Shown: in pieces, positions 51,073 to 60,313 of the stretch
Layout: each line of letters begins with the position of its first letter
How positions within the stretch are numbered: the first letter of the stretch is position 1
DNA from: Corynebacterium doosanense CAU 212 = DSM 45436
GTDB taxonomy: Bacteria > Actinomycetota > Actinomycetes > Mycobacteriales > Mycobacteriaceae
Assembly (NCBI RefSeq): GCF_000767055.1
Contig: NZ_CP006764.1
Span: 2,604,001 to 2,668,000, forward strand
Direction of reading: 5' to 3'
Length of the DNA: 64,000 bases
Translations under genes and position numbers: made by a program
The notes under the pieces: model-generated
What the model saw: the letters and a program-made list of their open reading frames with translations, nothing else
Databases searched by the model: none
Told to the model about the DNA's origin: nothing

Positions 51073-52113
51073 ATGACTGACAACGACAATGCCTCTGAGG
51101 CCCGCTCCGGCGGGTCGTCGGAGGCCACGGGCGCCCAGAAGGGACAGCGACGTCGCGGACGACGCCGCTCCCGCCGTCGTGGCCAGTCGCCCCAGCAGGC
51201 CCAGCAGGGCAACTCCCAGCAGGGCCAGAGCGTGCCGCAGCCGGAGCCCGCCCCGAAATCCGGCGGGGAAGAATCCGGCGGCGAGTCGACGAATCGCCCG
51301 CGACAGCGTCGCCGCCGGTCCAGCCGGGGCGGCAAGAACCGGGGCAACCAGGCGAACCGCCCCAGAAACCAGCAGAGCCAGCAGAACCCCCAGGAGACCG
51401 CGACGCAGCCGGCCGCGGAAACCGCCGGTGCCGGTGCGGAAACCCGCTCCTCCCGGGGCGGGCAGAACCGCCGCACCGGCACCAAGGGCGGGAACGAGTA
51501 CCGGCGCGGCCAGTCCTCCCACCGGCAGCGGCAGGGCCAGGGGCAGGGCCAGGTCCAGCACAACCGCAACACCTCGGCGAACCGTCACCGCGGGCCCGAC
51601 ACGTCGCGGATGGTCACGCGGGACGAGACCTCGGCGGGAGGGCTGGTCATGTCCGGCCTCGCGGAGGCTGTCGGCACGAACGGGGACGTCGATCTCTCCC
51701 GCATCTACGTCGCTCTCATCGGTCGGCTCGACCGACGTGGCCGCCTGCTGTGGTCCATGCCCAAGGGGCACGTGGAACCGGGGGAGGGCCATGCCGCGAC
51801 CGCGGAGCGTGAGGTCTGGGAGGAGACGGGCATCAGCGGAACGGTGATCACCGAGCTCGGTGTCATCGACTACTGGTTCGTGTCCGACGGGGTGCGCATC
51901 CACAAGACGGTGCACCACCACCTGCTGCGCTACGCCGACGGTGACCTCAACGACGAGGATCCCGAGGTCACGGAGGTGGCGTGGATCCCCGCCTCGGAGC
52001 TTATCGAGCACCTGGCCTACGCCGACGAGCGCAAACTCGCCCGCATCGCCCATGACCGGCTCCCGGACCTCGCCCGGCAAGAGAAAGCTGAGGGAAGGGC
52101 CACCCCCCGGTGA
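51073..52113 (+). CDS. mutT4: NUDIX hydrolase with long basic low-complexity N-terminus (MutT4-like)
   Basis: 346 residues. The first about 180 are disordered and rich in Arg, Gln, Ser and Gly ([21 protein letters not shown]). The NUDIX fold follows, with the box [25 protein letters not shown] (catalytic REVWEE). Position matches M. tuberculosis mutT4 (Rv3908). The basic tail could bind nucleic acid (inference). Overlaps the DUF6049 gene by four bases (GTGA). Confidence 0.85.
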   Translation: MTDNDNASEARSGGSSEATGAQKGQRRRGRRRSRRRGQSPQQAQQGNSQQGQSVPQPEPAPKSGGEESGGESTNRPRQRRRRSSRGGKNRGNQANRPRNQQSQQNPQETATQPAAETAGAGAETRSSRGGQNRRTGTKGGNEYRRGQSSHRQRQGQGQGQVQHNRNTSANRHRGPDTSRMVTRDETSAGGLVMSGLAEAVGTNGDVDLSRIYVALIGRLDRRGRLLWSMPKGHVEPGEGHAATAEREVWEETGISGTVITELGVIDYWFVSDGVRIHKTVHHHLLRYADGDLNDEDPEVTEVAWIPASELIEHLAYADERKLARIAHDRLPDLARQEKAEGRATPR

Positions 52114-54569
52114 CGGCGGGAAGAACGGCCGCCCGTCTCGGCGCCGTAGCCCTCGTCGGCGCGCTGGCGGCTAGCCCCCTGCCCGGCGCGAACGCGCAGG
52201 GGATCGCGGTGCCCGTGGCCCCCGGGACCGACGCGGCGGACGATCAATGGGAGAGCGACAGCGCCCGGCCGGGGGAATCCTCCTCGCCGGTGCAGATCGA
52301 CCTCGTCGCCGCACCCGCCCTGGATAACGGACCGCTGGCCCCGGGCGCCACGCTGACGGTGACCCTGCGCCTGACCAACTCCTCCGACCAGCGCATCGAC
52401 GACCTGTCGCTCACCCCGCAACGTGCGGACGCGGTCTCCGCGGTGCCGCAGGCGCGGGAGGGGCTGGCGGCGCCGTCGACAAGCTACGGCTACTACGCGC
52501 AGTCCCTCGACATCGAACCGCTGGACCCGGGGGAGTCCCGCGAGGTCACCGTCACCACCGCCACCGACTCGGCGGCGGCATCGACGCTGTCCATCTCCGA
52601 GCCCGGCGTGTACCCCGTGCTGTTTTCGCTGCTGGGGACCGATCCTGTTTCCGGCGGCGCGGGTGTCATGGAGACGGAGCGGTTCCTGCTGCCCGTCGGC
52701 GAGCAGGAGAAACCCACCGATGTCCCGGGGTTGTCCCTGCTCTATCCCGTCACCGCCGAGGTGGACATCACCCCGGGCGAGACGGGCGCGGCGCCGCAGC
52801 AGCAGCCGCTGCTTCTCGAATCCGACCAACTCGCCGGCCAGCTCACGGCCGACGGGCGCCTGACACGGCTGCTGGAGATCTACGCGGAGAGCGCCCCCGG
52901 CGCGGCGTCGTGCCTCGCGATCGATCCGGAGCTTGTCGACGTCGTGAGCCGCATGTCGCAGGGATACACCGTGGGCGCGGAACAGCGGCTCCCGGAACGC
53001 CCGCAGCGCCTGCGTGACTCCTGGGGCAGCGAGGATGACGCGGACGAGGGCGTGGCCGGGACGGGTGCGGAGGACGCCGCGGCGTGGATCGCCCGCCTGA
53101 CGGAGATCGCCTCGACCCGGTGCATCATCGCCCTGCCCTGGGCGAGCGCCAGCGTGGACGCGGTCGCCGCCACCGACGATGAGTGGCTGGTCCGGGAGAC
53201 GCTGGAACGCGGGCCCGCGACCCTCAACCAGATCCTGGGCACGCCCGGAGTGACCAACACGATCATCTCACCCGCCGGTTACGTCTCCCCGCCAACGGTC
53301 TCCGCTCTGGGCTGGGCGGATCACTCCCGCTCGACCGTTCCCACGGGCGGGATGAGTGCCGCGTGGGAGGCCTCCCACGCCGTGGCCGACACCCCCTCTG
53401 CGGCGGCCCCCGTGCCGCAGCAGACGGTGAGCACCCTCGTGGCGGGCAACACCGTGTGGTCCGGGCAGGGCGCGGGCAGGTTCCACACCCTGGCGCCCGG
53501 CATCATGTCGGCGGGTTACGACGACTCGCTCGCCGCCACCCTTGCCGCGACCGGTCCGAACCCGGCCACGGTCGGTTACTCCAACCCCTACCTGCGCTAC
53601 GACCTCAACCTGGACTCCACCCTGTCCCGCGACATCACGGCGGCATCCGCGCTGGACCTCGCCGTGGGAACGGACGATCAGCCGGTCCTCGCGGCGCTGC
53701 CGCTCACCCTGGAGCCGGACACCGCCCAGCGCACCGTCGACGCCGCCAACCGCCTGCTCGCCACCGGGCAGGCCACGCCGCTGAGCGTGCCGGACTACCT
53801 CGCCCCCACGGAAGAGGAGTCCCGCGCACTCATCGACGCACCACCGCTCGCCGACGACCCCGAGCCGGCCTTCGGCTCGCCCTTCGCGGACCCCAGCGTC
53901 TACTCCGACGCGGAGATCCTCCAGGCCGGCCAGCAGGCCGGGTACACGGACGACCTCACCCGCATCCTCTCCAACGACCCCGCGCTGGCCCTGACCCGCT
54001 ACGGCTACACACTGCCGTTGCGACGCGACCAGATCCGCTCCCTGAGCTGGCCGGGCTGGCCCGGCCGGGCGAACGCCCGGAGCTACGAGGAATCCGTCGA
54101 TCGCTCGGGGGCCATCCTCGCGGGCAGCGGGGCCGCGGTGCAGCAGCTGCGGGAGTCCATCGCACTGCTTCCGCCGGGCAACGTGTACACCCGGACGTCG
54201 GAAAGCTCCCCCCTGCTCATCGTCGCGGAGAACCGGCTGCCGCTGCCGGTGGAGGCGCATATCAGCCACGACACCGATGCCGAGGGGGTGCGGCTGACCA
54301 CGCCCGACGTGGTGCGCATCCCGGCCTTCGGCTCCATCACCACCTCCATGACCGCCGACCTGCCCGATAAGGCCGAGCAGACGGAACTGCGGCTGTGGCT
54401 GGCCACGCCCGACGGCTCGGCCATCTCCGCGCCGGTGGACATCACCGTGCAGACCCGCGGCGGGTCACTCGTCCTGCTCACCGCGATGGGGCTGCTCGCG
54501 CTGGTCCTGGTGGTCGGGGTGGTGGCGCGCCTGGCCTCCCGGCACCGACGACCACCCGACTCGGGCTAA
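52110..54569 (+). CDS. DUF6049 secreted membrane-anchored protein
   Basis: 819 residues from a GTG overlapping the previous stop. A signal peptide ([19 protein letters not shown]), a long extracytoplasmic region, and one C-terminal helix ([22 protein letters not shown]) with a short basic tail. Position between mutT4 and murJ matches M. tuberculosis Rv3909. Role unknown; the context suggests cell-wall assembly beside MurJ. Confidence 0.87.
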   Translation: MTAGRTAARLGAVALVGALAASPLPGANAQGIAVPVAPGTDAADDQWESDSARPGESSSPVQIDLVAAPALDNGPLAPGATLTVTLRLTNSSDQRIDDLSLTPQRADAVSAVPQAREGLAAPSTSYGYYAQSLDIEPLDPGESREVTVTTATDSAAASTLSISEPGVYPVLFSLLGTDPVSGGAGVMETERFLLPVGEQEKPTDVPGLSLLYPVTAEVDITPGETGAAPQQQPLLLESDQLAGQLTADGRLTRLLEIYAESAPGAASCLAIDPELVDVVSRMSQGYTVGAEQRLPERPQRLRDSWGSEDDADEGVAGTGAEDAAAWIARLTEIASTRCIIALPWASASVDAVAATDDEWLVRETLERGPATLNQILGTPGVTNTIISPAGYVSPPTVSALGWADHSRSTVPTGGMSAAWEASHAVADTPSAAAPVPQQTVSTLVAGNTVWSGQGAGRFHTLAPGIMSAGYDDSLAATLAATGPNPATVGYSNPYLRYDLNLDSTLSRDITAASALDLAVGTDDQPVLAALPLTLEPDTAQRTVDAANRLLATGQATPLSVPDYLAPTEEESRALIDAPPLADDPEPAFGSPFADPSVYSDAEILQAGQQAGYTDDLTRILSNDPALALTRYGYTLPLRRDQIRSLSWPGWPGRANARSYEESVDRSGAILAGSGAAVQQLRESIALLPPGNVYTRTSESSPLLIVAENRLPLPVEAHISHDTDAEGVRLTTPDVVRIPAFGSITTSMTADLPDKAEQTELRLWLATPDGSAISAPVDITVQTRGGSLVLLTAMGLLALVLVVGVVARLASRHRRPPDSG

Positions 54570-54602
54570 CACCCCCCGCATCCTGAATCTGAACCACCCG
54601 CA

Positions 54603-57600
54603 ATGAGCAACGAAAGGTCCGTCGTGGACACCGTGGACACCAACGAGCCCGCCCACCAGGGGCTGCGCCGCCGACACCTGGAACCCTCGCCCCCGGCGCC
54701 GGTTCCGGCGACCACCCCGGCGCGGACGACCGTCGCCGCGGACCCCGTGGAGATCGCTCCAGAGGCGGCCTCGGTGGCGGCGCTGGCCGGCGCCGGCGTT
54801 GGCAGTGGCAGCGGCACCATGGCTCTCGCCCCGCGCGGGGAGGGCGGCAGCGAGTCGTCGATAAGCGAACCCGAGCCCCCGGCCGTCGCCGAGGAGTCCG
54901 CCACGGAGTCCTCGGACTCCGACGTGGTGCGCTCCACCGGTTCCATGGCCGTGGCCACGCTGCTTTCTCGCATCACGGGATTCGTCCGCATCGCGGTGAT
55001 CACGTCGCTGCTGGGCAGTGCCATCGGCTCCGCGTTCCAGACGGCCAACACGCTGCCGAACCTCATCACCGAGATCGTGCTCGGTTCCGTGATGACCGCG
55101 CTGGTGGTGCCGGTGCTCGTGCGCGCGGAGAAGGAGGATCCCGACAAGGGAGCGGCCTTCATCCGGCGGCTGTTCACGCTGACGGTCACCCTGCTCACCG
55201 TGGTGACACTGCTGGCGGTGATCGGCGCGCCGCTGCTCACCCGACTGCTGCTCGCCCAGCACGGCCAGGTCAACGTGGGCATGTCCACGTCCTTCGCGTT
55301 CCTGGTGCTGCCGCAGATCTTCTTCTACGGGCTGTTCTCCCTGTTCATGGCGGTGCTCAACACCAAGGGCATCTTCCGCCCGGGTGCGTGGGCGCCGGTG
55401 GCGAACAACCTGGTCTCCATCGCGGCGCTGCTGCTCTACGGGCTGCTGCCCGGGCAGCTCGATCCCGGCGAGCGGGTGGGGGTCGCGGATCCGCACGTGC
55501 TGCTGCTCGGCCTGGGCACCACCCTCGGTGTGGTGGTGCAGTGCGCGATCATGGTGCCGTCGCTGCGGCGCGCGGGCATCGACCTGCGTCCCCTCTGGGG
55601 TATCGACGACCGCCTCAAGCAGTTCGGCGGCATGGCCGTGGCCATCATCGTCTACGTGGCCATCAGCCAGCTCGGCTACATCGTCACCAACCGCATCGCC
55701 TCCCAGTCCGCCGCCGGCCCGATCATCTACTCCAACGCGTGGCTGCTGTTGCAGGTGCCCTACGGCATCATCGGCGTGACCCTGCTGACCGCGATCATGC
55801 CGCGCCTCTCGCGCAACGCGGCGGACGGTGACGACAAGGCCGTGGTCAAGGACCTCACCCTGGCCACCCAGCTGACGTTCATCGCGCTGATCCCCATCAT
55901 CGTATTCTTCACCGGCTTCGGCATGCCCATCTCCTTCGCGCTGTTCCAGCAGGGGCGGTTCACCCCGGAGGACGCCGAGCTGCTGGGCCTGACGCTGGCC
56001 TTCTCGGCGTTCACCCTCATCCCTTACGCCCTGGTCATGCTCCACCTGCGGGTGTTCTACGCCCGGGAGAGCGCCTGGACGCCGACCTTCATCGTCGCCG
56101 GCATCACCGTCACCAAGATCATCCTGTCCGTGCTCGCCCCGTTCGTCGCGTCCTCCCCGGAGCACGTGGTCATCCTCCTCGGCGCGGCCAACGGCTTCGG
56201 CTACCTGGCCGGCGCGGTCATCGGCATCTTCCTGCTGCGGAGCAAGCTGGGTTCGCTGCAGTTCCACACCATCGCCCAGACGTCGGCGTGGGCGCTGGCC
56301 TCGTCGCTCATCGGCCTCGCCGTGGCCCTGCTCGCGCAGTGGGTGCTCCTGGGTATCGCCGGCGAGCCCCTGGAGCGCCTGTCCAAGCCGTGGCAGTTCT
56401 TCCTCGTGGCGGCGTGCGGTCTCATCTTCCTCGTGGTCACCGGCCTGGTGCTCTCGCGCTCCCGCCTGGCCGAGGTGCAGAACCTCGGCCGTCTGTTCTC
56501 CCGCCTGCCGGTGATCGGCCGGTTCATCCGGGTGGACGAGGACCGGGCGATCAACGTCGCCGGCGCCGGTACCATGGAGCTCTCCGCACAGCTCGCGGCC
56601 TTCGACGCCTTCAACGCGTCCCCGGTACCGCCCCCGATGTCCGCCGGCGTGGTCCGTGGTCCGCGCCTGGTTCCGGGCGCCCCCGTGTCCGACGGCCGGT
56701 TCCGCCTGCTTTCCGAGTGCGGCAGCGTCCAGGGCGCGCAGTTCTGGAAGGCCCGCGAGCAGGAGACCGGCCAGACCGTCGGCCTGACGTTCGTGGACAC
56801 CTCCGGCCAGGCACCGCTCGCGCCGCGCACCCAGGCGGAGATGGCCCGCACCGCCGGTGAGGTCTCCCGGATGACCCGCAAGCTGGCCGGCCTGGACCAT
56901 CCCGGGATCGCCGACAACATCCGCATCCTGTCCTACCGCACCGGCTGCCTCATCGTCGCCGACTGGGTGGAGGGGTCCTCGCTGCGCGACGTCGCCGACA
57001 ACTCCGTCCTGCTCGATCCCAAGGCCGTCGCCGGGGCCCTCGCCCCCCTCGCGGAGGCCGCCGCCGACGCGCACGCCGCGGGCACGATGCTGGGCCTGGA
57101 CAACTCCTCCCGCATCCGCATCACCACCGAGGGCACCGCGGTCCTGGCTTTCCCCGCGGTTCTTCCCCAGGCCTCCCTGCAGCAGGACGCCTCCTCCCTC
57201 GCGTCGGCCATCGGCCTGCTCGCCGACGCCACCTGCACCGAGGATGAGTCCGTCGACTCCGAGCTCGCCCAGATCGCCTTCGACGCCCGCGCGGTCGCCA
57301 ATGAGACGGACTCCGAGCCCGTCCCCGGTGAGCTCGACCTGCTGCGTGACCTCGCCTCCCGCCTGCGCGCCTACAGCTACGGCATCGAACATGTCCCGGA
57401 GAACAGGCTTATCGACGCCCCTTCCGAGGCCCCCGCCACAGCCAGCGAGATCCCCGACCAGCCGGCGGTGGGTTTCGGCTCCTCCGGCTACACCCGCGGG
57501 GCGACCGCCCTGGTGATCGGCCTGGTCATGTTCTTCGTGCTGCTCATCGCCGCCGCGACCACGCTGCTTACGTCCCTGTTCTCCGGGGACAACGACAACG

Positions 57601-58118
57601 CCCCGGTCAACTCCGACTCCATCCAGGGCAGCCAGGTGTCCTCCCTGCCCCGGGAACTGCCCCTGGTGCTCACGCCGGACGCGACCGTCGTCTGGCAGGC
57701 ACCCGGCGAGGACCCCGCCGCCGACCACCCGGAGGCCGCCGGCGCCGCCGGGGACGATGATCCGGCCACGGCCTGGACCTCCGACAGCTATCCCGAGGGG
57801 ATGGGGACGAAGCCGGGCATCGGTCTCGCCGTGACTCTCGCGGAGCCGGCGACCCTGGAATCGGTGCGGGTCGATTCCCCCTCCCGCGGCGCGCGTTACG
57901 CCGTCTACGCTCTGCCCGCCGGAGCCGACCCGAGGCAGGTCGTGGGCCTTTCCGACCTGCGCCGGATCGCCGCCGGTGAACTGCGCTCCGGGCCCGCCAC
58001 CATCGAGCTGGAGGAGACGACGCAGCCTTCGGGCGGCGTGATCCTGTGGTTCACCGAGCTTCCCCCGGAGGGTGACTCGTTGGCGGTGGAGGAGATCTCC
58101 CTGGTGGGACACACCTAA
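54603..58118 (+). CDS. murJ: Lipid II flippase MurJ fused to a pseudokinase and an extracytoplasmic domain
   Basis: 1171 residues. After a 100-residue disordered start, 14 helices of the MurJ/MviN fold (residues about 110-640; LLSRITGFVRIAVI, FQTANTLPNLITEIVLGS). Then a kinase-like domain (about 690-940) that lacks the catalytic Lys, the HRD motif (AAGTMLGLDN instead) and DFG. A helix (VIGLVMFFVLLIAAATTLLTSL) leads to an extracytoplasmic carbohydrate-binding-like domain. This is the layout of mycobacterial MviN, whose phosphorylated pseudokinase recruits FhaA. It flips lipid II across the membrane. Confidence 0.95.
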   Translation: MSNERSVVDTVDTNEPAHQGLRRRHLEPSPPAPVPATTPARTTVAADPVEIAPEAASVAALAGAGVGSGSGTMALAPRGEGGSESSISEPEPPAVAEESATESSDSDVVRSTGSMAVATLLSRITGFVRIAVITSLLGSAIGSAFQTANTLPNLITEIVLGSVMTALVVPVLVRAEKEDPDKGAAFIRRLFTLTVTLLTVVTLLAVIGAPLLTRLLLAQHGQVNVGMSTSFAFLVLPQIFFYGLFSLFMAVLNTKGIFRPGAWAPVANNLVSIAALLLYGLLPGQLDPGERVGVADPHVLLLGLGTTLGVVVQCAIMVPSLRRAGIDLRPLWGIDDRLKQFGGMAVAIIVYVAISQLGYIVTNRIASQSAAGPIIYSNAWLLLQVPYGIIGVTLLTAIMPRLSRNAADGDDKAVVKDLTLATQLTFIALIPIIVFFTGFGMPISFALFQQGRFTPEDAELLGLTLAFSAFTLIPYALVMLHLRVFYARESAWTPTFIVAGITVTKIILSVLAPFVASSPEHVVILLGAANGFGYLAGAVIGIFLLRSKLGSLQFHTIAQTSAWALASSLIGLAVALLAQWVLLGIAGEPLERLSKPWQFFLVAACGLIFLVVTGLVLSRSRLAEVQNLGRLFSRLPVIGRFIRVDEDRAINVAGAGTMELSAQLAAFDAFNASPVPPPMSAGVVRGPRLVPGAPVSDGRFRLLSECGSVQGAQFWKAREQETGQTVGLTFVDTSGQAPLAPRTQAEMARTAGEVSRMTRKLAGLDHPGIADNIRILSYRTGCLIVADWVEGSSLRDVADNSVLLDPKAVAGALAPLAEAAADAHAAGTMLGLDNSSRIRITTEGTAVLAFPAVLPQASLQQDASSLASAIGLLADATCTEDESVDSELAQIAFDARAVANETDSEPVPGELDLLRDLASRLRAYSYGIEHVPENRLIDAPSEAPATASEIPDQPAVGFGSSGYTRGATALVIGLVMFFVLLIAAATTLLTSLFSGDNDNAPVNSDSIQGSQVSSLPRELPLVLTPDATVVWQAPGEDPAADHPEAAGAAGDDDPATAWTSDSYPEGMGTKPGIGLAVTLAEPATLESVRVDSPSRGARYAVYALPAGADPRQVVGLSDLRRIAAGELRSGPATIELEETTQPSGGVILWFTELPPEGDSLAVEEISLVGHT

Positions 58119-58228
58119 CCGCGGTTCCCTCCCCGTGCCCACTGTGGTGGGCACTCTCACCCGGCAGCCACGGCCGGGAACCCGAAAGATAACCGGTGTA
58201 CGCCACGTTATTTTCGGGGGGAAACCAC

Positions 58229-58837
58229 ATGGCTGTCACACCCGGGTCTTCCGACCCCGCCCACGATGTCTTCGCAGCCTTCGGCGACGGGGATCCACGC
58301 ACCGACGAGGACCTCGTCCACGACTTTCTGGACGGCGACACCGCCGCCTTCCGCAGGATCGTCCAGCGCCACCGCGCCCGGCTGACCAACGTCGCCCGCA
58401 GGTACGCGGCAAACGAGGACGACGCCCAGGACATCATGCAGGAGGCCTGGCTCAAGGCCTCCACCTCGCTGGGCACTTACCGGTCCGAGGCGAAACTCAC
58501 TACCTGGCTGCATCGTGTCGTCGCCAACAAAGGCTACGACTTCGTCACCCACAAAGCCCGCCGGGAACAGCCGCTACTCGACGACACCGACACGGCACAC
58601 CGCTACAGCGAACAACTCGTGCACGACCCCTACGAGCAGGTGGACCGCACGCTGCTGCTCAACCAGGTCATCGCGTCGCTGCCCGAGCACCAGCGCACCG
58701 CCCTGATCCTCGTGGACATGCTGGGCCATGACCTTGATTCGGCCGCGGCGGAGCTCGGGGTGCAGACCGGAACGGTCAAGTCCAGGCGCGCCCGCGCCCG
58801 CGCCTCGCTGAGGGGGAGCATCGGGGCAGGTGCCTGA
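58229..58837 (+). CDS. sigM: ECF sigma factor SigM
   Basis: 202 residues from the ATG at 58229 (GGGGGGAAA before it). Region 2 shows RRIVQRHRARLTNVARRYAANEDDAQDIMQEAWLKA; region 4 shows LPEHQRTALILVDMLGHDLDSAAAELGVQTGTVKSRRARAR. In mycobacteria and C. glutamicum SigM responds to oxidative/envelope stress and sits beside trxB-trxC. Only 125 bases separate it from trxB, so the anti-sigma gene that lies there in M. tuberculosis is absent. Confidence 0.93.
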   Translation: MAVTPGSSDPAHDVFAAFGDGDPRTDEDLVHDFLDGDTAAFRRIVQRHRARLTNVARRYAANEDDAQDIMQEAWLKASTSLGTYRSEAKLTTWLHRVVANKGYDFVTHKARREQPLLDDTDTAHRYSEQLVHDPYEQVDRTLLLNQVIASLPEHQRTALILVDMLGHDLDSAAAELGVQTGTVKSRRARARASLRGSIGAGA

Positions 58838-58867
58838 CCCCGGAATGCGGCCGACGGGCGAGGTGTT

Positions 58868-58898
58868 GGAATATCCGTCTGCGTGTGTCGCCCGTCTA
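58868..58898 (+). promoter_or_regulatory. Putative ECF-type promoter of trxBA
   Basis: GGAATA (58868-58873) and CGTCTA (58893-58898), 19 bases apart, resemble the SigH/SigM-type GGAAT...CGTT consensus. It lies 65 bases before the trxB start. Confidence 0.45.
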
Positions 58899-58962
58899 CA
58901 CTGAAGGGCCACACGCTGGATACGATAGCACCCACCCCGCCTGACAAGGAGACGCACTTTCC

Positions 58963-59919
58963 ATGACCGACACTGTCCATGATGTCGCCATCATCGGATC
59001 CGGCCCCGCCGGATACACCGCGGCCCTCTACGCCGCCCGGGCGGAACTCAAGCCCATCGTCTTCGAGGGGTACGAATATGGCGGCGAACTGATGAACACC
59101 ACCGAGGTGGAGAACTACCCCGGTTTCCAGAAGGGCATCATGGGCCCGGAGCTCATGGAGGAAATGCGTTCCCAGGCGATCCGCTTCGGCGCCGATCTCC
59201 GCATGGAGCTCGTCGACCGTGTCGAGCTCGAGGGGGAGATCAAGAAGATCCACGTCGGCGACGACATCTACTCGGCCAGGGCCATCATCCTCGCCACCGG
59301 CGCGGCACCGCGCCACCTGGGGATCCCGGGGGAGCAGGAGCTCACCGGCCGCGGCGTCTCCACCTGCGCGACCTGCGACGGCTTCTTCTTCAAGGGCCAG
59401 AACATCGCCGTCGTCGGCGGCGGCGACTCCGCGATGGAGGAGGCCATCTTCCTCACCCGCTTCGCCGAGAAGGTCACCCTCGTGCACCGCCGCGAGGAGT
59501 TCCGCGCCTCCGCCATCATGCTGGACCGTGCCCGGGAGAACGAGAAGATCGAGATCCTCACCAACAAGGCCGTGGAGTCGGTCAACAGCGCCGAGGGCAA
59601 GGTCGGCGGGCTCACGTTGCGCGACACCGTCACCGGCGAGGTCTCCGAGCTCGCGGTGGGCGCGATGTTCGTGGCCATCGGCCACGACCCGCGCTCCGCC
59701 TTCCTGGAGGGACAGATTGCGCTGAAGGAGGGCGGCTACGTGCGTACCGACGAGCCCTCCACCGCCACGAGCATCACCGGTGTCTTCGCCTGCGGTGACC
59801 TCGTCGACGACCACTACCGCCAGGCCATCACGGCCGCCGGTTCCGGCTGCAAGGCCGCGCTCGACGCCGAGGCCTTCCTCGGCGGACTCGTTGCCGCCTC
59901 CACCCCGGACGAGGCATAA
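58963..59919 (+). CDS. trxB: Thioredoxin reductase
   Basis: 318 residues. FAD loop [16 protein letters not shown], redox pair Cys135/Cys138 in [14 protein letters not shown] loop [10 protein letters not shown] and the end [21 protein letters not shown]. It reduces thioredoxin with NADPH. AAGGAG precedes the start; trxA follows after three bases. Confidence 0.97.
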   Translation: MTDTVHDVAIIGSGPAGYTAALYAARAELKPIVFEGYEYGGELMNTTEVENYPGFQKGIMGPELMEEMRSQAIRFGADLRMELVDRVELEGEIKKIHVGDDIYSARAIILATGAAPRHLGIPGEQELTGRGVSTCATCDGFFFKGQNIAVVGGGDSAMEEAIFLTRFAEKVTLVHRREEFRASAIMLDRARENEKIEILTNKAVESVNSAEGKVGGLTLRDTVTGEVSELAVGAMFVAIGHDPRSAFLEGQIALKEGGYVRTDEPSTATSITGVFACGDLVDDHYRQAITAAGSGCKAALDAEAFLGGLVAASTPDEA

Positions 59920-59922
59920 ACC

Positions 59923-60246
59923 ATGGCCGACACCATTGACGTGACGCAGGAGACCTTCAAGTCCCAGGTCATCGAGTCCGACAAGCCGGTCGTCGTCGAT
60001 TTCTGGGCCACCTGGTGCCAGCCGTGCAAGAAACTCTCGCCCATCATCGAGGAGATCGCCGAGGAGATGGGGGAGCAGATCACCGTCGCCAAGGTCGACG
60101 TGGACGCCCAGCGCATGCTCGGTGCGATGTTCCAGGTGATGTCGATTCCCACCGTGATGATCTTCAAGAACGGCGAGAAAGTCGACGAGTTCCAGGGCCT
60201 GCGGCCCAAGGACGACATCGTCGACAGGATCAACTCGCAGCTCTGA
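59923..60246 (+). CDS. trxA: Thioredoxin with WCQPC active site
   Basis: 107 residues, normal thioredoxin length. The active site is WCQPC (Cys32, Cys35) instead of the usual WCGPC. The rest is typical (VVVDFWATW, MSIPTVMIFKNG). It passes electrons from TrxB to protein disulfides. Three bases after trxB; one transcript. In mycobacteria the gene is called trxC. Confidence 0.95.
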   Translation: MADTIDVTQETFKSQVIESDKPVVVDFWATWCQPCKKLSPIIEEIAEEMGEQITVAKVDVDAQRMLGAMFQVMSIPTVMIFKNGEKVDEFQGLRPKDDIVDRINSQL

Positions 60247-60313
60247 CACACTGGTATCGTCACACCGGCACGCAACATCAGCACCACCCGTAGAACACGA
60301 AGGGACAACCGCC

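Larger units (their letters stand above)
812..57418. repeat. Dispersed 11-mer GCTTRTCGACG (25 copies of its 10-bp core)
   Basis: CTTATCGACG starts on the plus strand at 2897, 12214, 13720, 15291, 20616, 30018, 33216, 40784 and 57408. As CGTCGATAAG (minus strand; coordinate of the G of GTCGATAAG or the leading base) it occurs near 812, 3825, 12716, 14899, 20156, 33711 and 54857. CTTGTCGACG occurs at 2380, 22941, 35085, 40637, 52932 (plus) and 25603, 31622, 36889, 52474 (minus). Nearly all are preceded by G. Copies lie in coding sequence in several frames (LID, VDK, SIS) and between genes. Confidence 0.85.

Noticed and set aside
50953-52080. Extended N-terminus of the CCA-adding enzyme over the NUDIX gene
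   Set aside because: It would overlap the convincing divergent NUDIX gene; GTG 50952 gives the normal protein length.
812-57418. Reading the 11-mer as an FtsK-orienting or replication-skewed motif
   Set aside because: The two orientations are about equally frequent on one replichore arm, so no polarity is visible here.
812-57418. Treating every 11-mer copy as a DnaA box
   Set aside because: It differs from TTRTCCACA at two positions, including the CC core; only the dnaB leader sites fit the consensus.
54465-58160. 1231-codon minus-strand frame opposite murJ
   Set aside because: Low-complexity His/Gly/Glu composition typical of antisense frames; murJ on the other strand is fully supported.
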